DNA from: Urophycis tenuis
Lineage: Eukaryota; Chordata; Actinopteri; Gadiformes; Phycidae
Assembly (NCBI GenBank): GCA_036785325.1
Contig: JAXIVH010000173.1
Coordinates: 62,001 to 126,000 of the forward strand
DNA: 64,000 bases
Reading direction: 5' to 3'
In this document: piece after piece, positions 56,279-64,000 of the stretch
How the letters are laid out: every line of letters begins with the position of its first letter
How positions within the stretch are numbered: the stretch's first letter is position 1
The notes under the pieces: generated by a model
Database searches by the model: none
What the model was told of the DNA's origin: nothing
Seen by the model: only the letters and a program-made list of their open reading frames with translations
Program-made: the position numbers and the translations under genes

Positions 56279-57730
56279 ACGATACGATACGATATGCCCT
56301 TTATTGTCACAGGTCACAAGTACCCGCGAAATTGACCGTCAACCCGTCCGTACATATACAACATAACATACAATATGACAAGGGGGTAGACAGGACAGGA
56401 AGACAGGGATGAAGGAAAAATACAGACTACAGTTACATGAGGAGAGGGAGGAGCGAGAAAAAAAAAGCATCCCCTCAGACTATGTTCCTGTGGGGAGCAC
56501 AGTGTGTGGGCATAAAAAAACACCTCAGCAGTATAAGCACACATAAGAACACTTTACAGCATGAAACTCAGGACTTGCAACAGGGTAGGGGGGTCGGGGG
56601 TTGTAGGTGGCCCAGCACCGACAAGCGGCCATCCGGCCCTGCAGCCATGCGTCGCTGGTCACAGACCCGCCTGCCACGCTGGGGGGGGTAAAAAGCGGCA
56701 AAGGCGTGGTGATGGGGGATAGGGGGTGAGTTGCATAGCTGTATATCTGTATGAGTTTGTGTGTGTGTGTGTGTAGGCCTGGAGAGTCGTCTCGCCTGGC
56801 ATCACAATCTAGGAGCCTCAGTCTGCATGATGTCATAGCGATAACACAGCAAGTTGCCATGGAGATGACCCTGATCGGGTCCCAGACAGAGTCAACAATC
56901 AACAGGTGTCCGTGAGGGAAGTGGGTGAAGGTATGCAAGAGCGTCTCACTGCAGCGTTCTCCAGGGAAAGTTGTTCCAGCAGCGGCCTTGGCTGAGGCCA
57001 GTGCCGGTTGAGGGGGGCCGAAAGCAGATAAGATTGGGGTTGTTTGGTCTTAGGGCGAGTAGCTGCATTCCAATTTACTCAACTACTCGTTTTGTCCATT
57101 CTGGTCTACGAATCGATCCATTTTCCTTTGCAAAGCCGAAAGCTTCTCCATGATGTTATCCATGTTGCGGTTTATAGCCACAGTCTGAGTGCTGACATCT
57201 CTGCCCATCGCCTCAATCATGTCGGGCAGCTTTATGGGGCTTTTGACAGCTGTCACCGTTTCCTTAATTCATCGATAAACCAGGGCATTGCCTAATCCAA
57301 TCAGCAAAAGACCCGTTATCACGGTTCCGAATAGGTAGATGTCTTCAACGTCCTCCACGGAAAGAACCGCCAGGCACACGACCCGCCAGCTCTCCCACGC
57401 GTCCATCGTGTAGCCAGCTGCGAACGTTCCGGCAGGGCAGGCTGGTTCCCCCGAACCCAGGCTTCTAGTCGAGAAGATGGTGTCAATTGCGCTGAGAGAC
57501 CAGTTAATCAAATCCAATATTTTTAGTTTAGGAGAGCGGTGCGGAGAGAGTCTCTTCAAAAGTATAGACAGTAGACTAGACGAGATGAGAGGAGCAAAGC
57601 AGGGAAGATAAGGGAGAGGAGGGAAGAAAAATGAGACCACCTTCGCTGAGAGCCTGCACAGAAACCTTCAGAACTGCTCCATGGCCGATGAATGAGAACA
57701 AAGCTTGAGGTGAAGACATCCTGTTCCTCC
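56279..57730 (-). mobile_element. Retroposon with a membrane/coiled-coil ORF
   Basis: The block lies between gypsy integrase and a hAT end. On the minus strand its 3' end is gtgacaataaagggcatatc followed by gtatcgtatcg repeats, a retroposon-type tail. It has a TG microsatellite and encodes one small protein near its 5' part. No reverse transcriptase is visible, so it would depend on another element for movement. Confidence 0.5.
57067..57640 (-). pseudogene. Small single-pass membrane protein with C-terminal coiled coil, unrecognised
   Basis: The minus-strand frame from 57640 contains KILDLINWSLSAIDTIFS and GSGEPACPAGTFAAGYTMDA, then a hydrophobic segment of about 20 residues (YLFGTVITGLLLIGLGNALV). 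At 57269-57271 a TGA stands where CGA would give arginine. Beyond it the same frame stays open through KLPDMIEAMGRDVSTQTVAI and NMDNIMEKLSALQRKMDRF to a stop near 57067. The last part is a heptad-like helix. The design resembles a membrane anchor plus oligomerisation helix. I do not know its function. Confidence 0.5.
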
Positions 57731-57734
57731 ATCT

Positions 57735-58806
57735 AACAGACATGCCATGCGTGAAAGAGTGTTGGATGAACAACGAAAGATGAAAGAATATGCTGGAGGC
57801 CAAAATTACTCACTGACAGCTAACAATACTACTGACAAATCTGCAGTGTTTTTTAAGTCAATATCTGCACATTTATCTGCCCTGGAGGAAAGGTTTGAAA
57901 CCTATTTCCCCCACAAAAACAAGGAATTTGATTGGCTCCGAGATCCATTTCACTCTTGCCACTGAATCAGCAGCGAGATGCCTGTCATCAAGGGGACAGG
58001 ATGAGCTTGCTGAATTGCGAATGGACCGCACACTCAAGTTGCAACACAGTGAACTGTCTTTAGACACATTTTGGCTCCGTGTGGGTCAGGAATATCCCAC
58101 ACTTTCAGAGAGTGCTATAAATGTGCTGATCCAATTCCCCACCTCCTACCTCTGTGAACTGGCTTTCTCCTCTCTCACATACATAAAGAATAAACTGAGG
58201 CAAAGGCTGTCAGTTGAACAGGACCTCCGTGTTGCACTGACACAATCCCTCCTCGCATTAACAAACTCTGCAGTCAGAGACAGGCACATGTGTCCCATAA
58301 ATTGATCAATTGTCTGTGGAGACGTGTACAACTATATTTTTGTGAACTTTATGTGAAAGGTTTGTTTCTGATATTTTTTGTTACTGCCAGCCACTTTCTC
58401 AATTATTACCGTTGTGGGAAAAATACAAAATATGTATTTTGGCTGTGATACAGTTGTGAAAGGGACAGATGTTTTATATACTTTAGTTGAAGGTCTATTC
58501 GTGATATTTCTGTTCATATTCTGTTCACTATTTTCTCAAAAAGTTCTATTAAATGAGTTGAATTAAAGAGAGTGGTTAATTTGAATGAAATGAAAATAAG
58601 ACAAGCCTCACCTTCTCATAGTAGTGCCTATAATAAAAGTGGTTATGGCCTGTCCATCATATCACAAAGGTTAAATTAAATGGCATGAAGTACAAATATG
58701 GCACAAAGGAAGATGAGAGTAAAAGAAAAGAAAAAAAATAGGGGTGCCGGGATGGAGAGAAATATGTTTAGGGGTGCCGTGAGCCAGACAATTTTGGGAA
58801 CCACTG
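57735..58806 (+). mobile_element. hAT C-terminal end (ZBED5-like) inserted in the gypsy 3' LTR
   Basis: The right tip, ttttgggaaccactg (to 58806), is a typical hAT end and abuts LTR sequence starting cattcactg. The left tip was not found, so the element is truncated or obscured by the retroposon. Confidence 0.65.
57780..58305 (+). pseudogene. hAT transposase C-terminal remnant, ZBED5-like
   Basis: The first frame reads SAHLSALEERFETYFPHKNK and FDWLRDPF, then stops. One base shifted, a second frame continues LATESAARCLSSRGQDELAE, LRMDRTLKLQHS and DTFWLRVGQEYPTLSESAIN. It goes on to YLCELAFSSLTYIKNKLRQR and the stop at 58303. These are the last blocks of the ZBED5/SCAND3-type hAT transposase, including the dimerisation helix region. 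The shift near 57955 breaks it. Confidence 0.82.
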
Positions 58807-58990
58807 CATTCACTGATGTAGTATGGCGTTATATGCACTTGCGAGTTCAGACACTAGAGGGCGCTAGTACTAGCGGAAGTGCTGTGTTACTGTAAATGTA
58901 CTGTACGCTTGGACAAGTAAACTGCGCTCTCTGTTCCTATATACTTCGTGTGTGTTGATGTCTTCCGATACAACATCACAACAGCTGTGA
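58807..58990 (+). repeat. Gypsy 3' LTR
   Basis: The sequence aligns with the two pieces of the 5' LTR. It ends gtgtgttgatgtcttccgat and acaacatcacaaca, and its 5' part has been displaced by the hAT insertion. Confidence 0.8.
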
Positions 58991-59022
58991 CCGCCACACT
59001 TATGTGCGTATGTATGTAGGCT

Positions 59023-59025
59023 ATC

Positions 59026-59116
<91 letters not shown>

Positions 59117-59185
59117 GGGTGGATGGATGAATGGATGGATGGATGGATGGATGGATGGATGGATGGACGGACAGACAGATAGATA
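59023..59185 (+). repeat. (GATA)n then (GGAT)n microsatellite
   Basis: About 23 gata units are followed by about 12 ggat-type units and a few gacagaca. The long compound array separates the gypsy wreck from mov10. Confidence 0.97.
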
Positions 59186-59565
59186 ACGATTACTATTTAC
59201 CGCCATTGCATTCATAACCACCCGACTTACACGAAGTCGGCTGGCTAGATTTGTTAGTTTGTTTTCAGAATGTATGCTCGCCTACTTGCCCAGAGGCTTC
59301 AACAACCACAGTTGGATCAATTCATGGGCTGAGTGTTGTGGTTGTCTCGATCAGAGACGCGCATGACCGTGAGCTGTCACACACGCCCACGCTAAGCGGG
59401 TCGCAAGTTTCGTTTCTTCCAAAACAGCGAAACCAGCGCTGTATCCTGGATACGGACACTGCCCAGCATATAAATTCAAGAATAGAAACCTTCGTACACA
59501 GATCATCCCCACTCAAATAGTGACGGCAGTTCATCCGTTAACAGCAGGTTGAGAAACTCATTAAA

Positions 59566-62500
59566 ATGAAAATGACTATAGCACAATCCATCCAATTTGG
59601 ACTAGACTTCCGAGAATATCTAATAACGACGGGGCGAGCCACGATGAATGTTAGAGCTCAACTAAAAGACCTCTATAACAGCGAGTTCAGATACAGGTGA
59701 GTTGTCTTTATGGCCTAGGGCCTAGGCCTATGCCTACTAGCTGAAATGGTCAAACAATGCAATTTAATAATGAAATAATATTGGCGTAATTTCAGGACTG
59801 AATCCATCAGGGGGCCAAACTTCAGTACGGTACTTTATGCTTTATCTGTGTCACATAAAGCAACCGTCTGCCGTGGAAAGGTTCGCTTTTACTCCAAGGT
59901 GAGATATACTTACTTGTAGTAGTTCATGTAAACTTGTACTACTGCGTTTTACAAGTTTACATGATAAATCCGTCGCCACACGCCAATAATATAATATTCT
60001 GCCCTCTTCAGACACAAGCAACAATCAATTTTCGACATAAAACAGGATTATGCTTTGATGCATATATTTTAATGTCTTAAAACTTTGTGAAACATTATCC
60101 TCATAACATCCCAGTGTCTTAATATAGTAGTTATTTCCCAATATCACTGGTAAAACCGAAGAACGTTTCTTACAGTCTGAACCTCGGGATCAGTGGTACA
60201 AGATGAAGCAGCCGGTGGTGAGCTTCCATAATGGACACTCTAATCCCGCGCCATCGCAGGCCTCGCTGTCCCCCAGACCAGAGGCAGAGTCCCAGAGAAG
60301 GCTGGCTAGTCTTCTCATGGAAAAGCTCAAAAAAGACAAGTGAGAATCATTTTGGTGACAAACGATAGAATCATGTTTTGTGTGTATTTTCCCCTACTAT
60401 ATGCTATTTTTATTACTAGTATTTTCTTCTTTTCACATAATATGCCCTTAGTTAAAGTGCATTGCTTTCAATTAGTATGTAGCATACAAACGAAGACAAA
60501 TCATTGCCAAATACTAATAAACACTGTGTTCACCTTCCTCTGACACCCAAAGGACACAGTTCGTCTCTGATAAGAATGATGTCATCATTAGCTCAGACCA
60601 AGAAGGTACAGACAGGAAAATCTGCTTGTCGGTGGAAGATAATAACAAGGTATGAATGATTCAAGACTTGAATGCAATTGTTTTTTTTGTGACTCACACC
60701 AAAAACAACAGCATAACACATTTTTTCTTTTGTGAGTGTCTTGCTATACATGAATAAGAGGCTATGCTGCTGTGGATGAACCAGATTTAACATTTCCATA
60801 TTCTTCACATTTCCATATTCTACATTATGATAGCTACATACACATTGTGTGTTACATCTTAACAGACACTAGCTTGTGACAACAACATTCACAAGGCTAA
60901 TACAGGGTCGTGATCTAGTCGTGATATGAATCAAGAGGACGTTACCTTACAGGAGCGCCTCTGGTTTCTCCCCAACAGCACACCATGCGTCTGCATGTGA
61001 AGAACGCGGGGACAACGGCAGTCTACTTCACCTACTACACCCTGTTGAACTGGCTTGAAGACTTCACCCTGGAGGATGAGCAGAAGGTGACCCGTGCCTG
61101 CCCACTGGCACTAGCACCAGGCAAGACCAGAACAAAACACATGATGCACGCATAAGGCCGTGGTGTGACTGGACGTTGCTGCTTAGATTGTTTCTTACAT
61201 TTGAACATTTGAATGCTGTTGTCAAAGATGATGTATTGTACTATTGTACTAATTGCTGTTTGCATCTACAGGGGACAACTATGAGGTCCAAGTGCTATTC
61301 CAAACAAGCTTGGTTGGTTTCTACCCCGCTACGCTGGCCTTTGAGTTCAAACCCAACCTGTTGACCTCCTCTGTCGCTTTCCATATTGTGCGATACATTG
61401 AAGTCCATCGGATCACCTCTTTGGGGAAAGAGCTGGCCCCTGTGGCACCCTACAGATCCTCCGCCATCTCTTGTCTGCCTCCCTCATCCTGCCCTATTGT
61501 GGATGGACAGCCCCCTGAAAGGTACAACATCTACCACACACTATTGGTGTGTTATATTGTTTCATGGAATTCAGATTGTGAGCCCTTGCTCACAATACAA
61601 TGATTGATTTGTAGATAAAAGTTTTTCTAAATGTTTCTCAAAACCAGGGAGTCCGTGATGCATCTTAACGTGGAGATTCGGCTGGAGAAATACGACATTC
61701 CAAAATACATGAACCAACTCATCGATTTGCTGAAGAACCCTGAATTTAGGACGGATCCACGGTACGTGTTCTCCAGATCCTAAGTCCCTTTCACTGTCCC
61801 CCTCGGGACCTTATTTCAGAAAACAATATATACAGTATTCAACATATTTATCCCAAAATAAGGTCCAGTCTTAGTTTAGTGGTCCAATGGTAGTCCAAGG
61901 GGATGGACTTGGGCTCTGTTGTACACATTTCCTTCCAATAAAACACATTTCAAAACTGATGTGCAAACAAACGGGAGTTTGTTTATATATTTAATTGTAT
62001 AGTTGGAGTATCGCTTTGTGATATCCATATAAAAATAAAACCTGCGTACGTGATAAAGAGTCTCACTAGCAATCTGCTCCCTCAACGTCATAAGTAGTCT
62101 TGTGATTGAACCAGTCTATGAGTCAAGTACACAAGTCAGATATGGCTCTAAATATATGCACTATTTATATAATCAGGGTAAATTCATCTCGACCAGAGAA
62201 ACATTTTTATATTTCCATTTAAGCTATTTGTAACCCAACCAATTTAAACCAATTCATGATTTACACAACACATATAATAATTCTCATGTTGGAAAAAATC
62301 ATAGATCAAAAATCACCAACATCGAAGGAAGAATTGTTCAAACCGCATCCTAATTGTGTATATCTGCAGCACACGAGACAGGAAGGCCCTGCTGGACAGC
62401 CCCTTGAACATGGAGAACTACTGTGAGAAGTTCCACCTGCTGCTCTATCTGGAGGAGCTGCAGATGCTGAATGACATCAAGCGCTACAACATCCCTAACA

Positions 62501-63143
62501 GGGAGAGGGAATATGCGCCCATGACCAAAGACCCACAGAACAAGAAACTTCTTGTCTTGGAGGTGGAGACACACTTTTTGCACACATTCCCTCATCCTCT
62601 CTCTGGAGCATGCCTTAAACTCACTCATTTGCTCAGTGATTTGCTCATGAAGTCATTCTTCTGAATGAGGCTTGCTCATGTCTTTACCCATTCTGTCGTC
62701 ATCAGGTGCCTGGCGTGGCTGAGAACCGTCCCTCTGTCCTGGTGGGGGACAGGATCCTGGTGTGCCCAGTAGGGGAACACCTTGAGAAGTACTGTGGCTA
62801 CGTTCATGCAGTGGAGATGGAATCAGTCAAACTGGGCTTCAGCTCAAAGTAAGATGGCCCAAAGGTCTAAATGATATATGACCTCACAGATGCGTTAGGC
62901 CTGACTTCATAGTGGCCGGCCTACAACATAATCATAACAGTTTCTTGCTATGGTGTCTGTCCATGACTACAGGCTACTGGATCGCTTCATAGACGGCATG
63001 ACGTTCAGCGTTGAGTACACTGTGAATCGTTTGCCCATGCGTCTGCAGCACCGGGCTACCGAGCTGGCCAAGCAGCACAAGCTGGGGGCGGTGTTGTTCC
63101 CCCACGGGCCTCCTCCTCCCGACGCAAAACTACCCTCACTCAG
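59566..63143 (+). CDS. mov10: MOV10 RNA helicase, N-terminal half (10 exons, continues past window)
   Basis: The exons are 59566-59696, 59796-59898, 60176-60340, 60553-60649, 60979-61120, 61272-61521, 61648-61761, 62370-62562, 62706-62848 and 62973-63143. The start (MKMTIAQSIQFGLDFREYL) aligns with vertebrate MOV10. The protein continues through LKDLYNSEFRYR, CPLALAPGDNYEVQVLFQTS, LVGFYPATLAFEF, KFHLLLYLEELQMLNDIKRY and VPGVAENRPSVLVGDRI. It ends here at FIDGMTFSVEYTVNRLP. MOV10 is a cytoplasmic 5'-3' superfamily-1 RNA helicase that works with Argonaute and UPF1 and restrains retroelements. The Walker motifs lie in later exons outside the window. Exon 3 is 165 nt although its flanking phases need 164, and intron 5 has a GC donor. 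Other phases agree. It is the only clear conserved host gene here. Confidence 0.95.
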
Positions 63144-63564
63144 GTGGGCACTGGATCAAGGTGGATCTTCTAGTTGTCTAGTCGGCCCTTGTCTGCCGTT
63201 TTTCAGGACAGGGGCCTGAACCTTGGATCGGCTGTTCATCTTAAGGGTTCAATCAAAGAGAAATTGGAAGTGAGCAAGGCTCACAAGTTGACTAGCAATT
63301 GGAATGCTTGAAACTTGTTTTGGTGACTTGCTTGTTGTATAAGCAGCAATGAAGTGCTTCACCTTCTTCGGAAAAAAATTACTTTCGTAAGTCGCTTTGG
63401 ACAAAAGCATCTGCTAAATCTGAATGTAAATGTAAATGCAAAGCAGCAAGCGACTTCCTTAAGAGGAAGCACAAACCCACTGTCAAACCTAATCTAATTT
63501 TTTCACTTCATGTCATCTGATCATTCATTATGTCCACATATTCTGGATTAGAAGTAGCTATGTT
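63144..63564. other. mov10 intron 10 (start), nothing recognised
   Basis: There is no exon-like segment. A gtaagtcgctttggacaaaa, gcatctgctaaat block (63389-63420) is a common teleost repeat tail. Confidence 0.5.
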
Positions 63565-63783
63565 AGTCATAGACATAGACATAGAGAGACTTTATTAATC
63601 CCGGATGGAAAATTGGGTCACCATAGCAGCCAGGGGATGTATACATATAATACACAAAATTGAAATAAAATAAAATACCAAAAATAAAAATAATAGAAAT
63701 AAAATAAATACAAAAATGCAGTGGATTGTAAAAATACCATAGAATAGTGATTTAGTTATGAATTAGATCACTATTCTATGGTA
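63565..63783 (-). repeat. Retroposon tail plus 17-bp-arm hairpin
   Basis: The piece gagactttattaatcccgga is related to the tails at 17565 and 25890. A-rich DNA follows, then a perfect inverted repeat, taccatagaatagtgat (63735-63751) with its inverse at 63767-63783 around a 15-nt loop. Confidence 0.7.
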
Positions 63784-64000
63784 TAGTTATGGTATAGTTA
63801 TGAATAGTTACAAATCCGAAGCGAGAAAGGTGTGAAATGGTTTGTTTCTGCTTTGTTTCGTATATATTTATATGTATCTCCAGTCCTAGGTCTTTCCGTG
63901 TCAGTTTTTGTAAGGAAAATACAGACTACTGCCATCTGCTGGTAGTAGCATCTACATTTTTCATAATTTGACATGGTTACATCAGCCAATTAGAGGAAAT

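Larger units (their letters stand above)
48470..58990 (+). mobile_element. Degenerate Ty3/gypsy retrotransposon, heavily invaded
   Basis: The 5' LTR is in two pieces (about 48480-48589 and 50536-50623) and the 3' LTR is at 58807-58990. They share cattcactgatgtagtatgg, actagagggcgctagtacta and gtgtgttgatgtcttccgat. A primer-binding-like tggcggcgagg follows the 5' LTR at 50626. Gag, protease tail, reverse transcriptase, RNase H and integrase remnants follow in Ty3/gypsy order, all with stops or shifts. Foreign insertions are at 48590-50535, 51669-52206, about 53320-55280, 55474-55941, about 56279-57730 and about 57740-58806. Confidence 0.85.

Noticed and set aside
59021..59221. Frame of SIYLSIYL repeats on the minus strand
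   Set aside because: It is a translation of the GATA microsatellite.
59251..59520. 89-codon frame just before mov10 as its first exon
   Set aside because: It ends in a stop before the mov10 ATG, lacks a donor, and the protein start at 59566 aligns with MOV10.

Overview
The window is vertebrate nuclear DNA, almost certainly from a teleost fish. Genes are split by GT-AG introns, there are long microsatellites, and a fish-type SINE with a GGAT tail is present. Hundreds of kilobases of context are missing, and I cannot name the species. Only one conserved host gene is clear: the 5' half of mov10 (59566-63143, + strand). It encodes the N-terminal half of the MOV10 RNA helicase and runs off the right edge before the helicase core. 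Two further genes look host-like or domesticated: a six-exon DUF4806 gene (27542-34637, +) with an intact frame, and an unrecognised two-exon gene on the minus strand (7637-8261) with a probable 5' UTR exon and promoter upstream. Nearly everything else is transposable-element DNA, much of it nested.

Left third (1-22 kb). A DDE_Tnp_4 transposase end is at 465-745. A 4.2-kb inverted-repeat element (1991-6213) carries two convergent genes: a P2X7-ballast-like (P2RX7_C) zinc protein and a four-exon THAP protein, both with stop codons. A truncated Harbinger transposase (10220-10513), a THAP exon (11349-11549) and an EnSpm/CACTA-type exon (12954-13677) follow. Next come a 40-bp tandem array, a long hairpin, and a six-exon transposase gene with a retroviral-integrase-like core (15003-18888) that has two frame breaks.

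Middle (22-46 kb). A near-intact Harbinger element (about 22771-26935) encodes an uninterrupted transposase and, on the opposite strand, a Myb/SANT protein with one frameshift. The DUF4806 gene follows. Its last intron holds a hAT element (32271-34348, 8-bp target duplication) with a Harbinger copy nested inside it (32369-33631, 3-bp target duplication). Its 3' UTR region is split by another hAT-type element (34692-36183), which carries a further hAT (35311-36054). The most striking object is a complete 8.57-kb Ginger1-type transposon (36667-45238). It has 4-bp CCGG target duplications, near-identical inverted repeats of about 1.25 kb, and a 15-exon gene for an integrase with H2C2 zinc domain and DDE core, a Ulp1-like cysteine protease and a PHD finger. 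A SINE and a second hAT sit inside it.

Right third (46-64 kb). A degenerate Ty3/gypsy retrotransposon (about 48470-58990) has been invaded at least six times: two hAT elements nested in its 5' LTR, two solo LTRs, a THAP/DDE_4 transposon, a retroposon encoding a small membrane/coiled-coil protein, and a hAT end in its 3' LTR. A GATA/GGAT microsatellite separates this wreck from mov10. The mov10 exons are well preserved, except that exon 3 is one base too long for its flanking splice phases, and intron 5 uses a GC donor.
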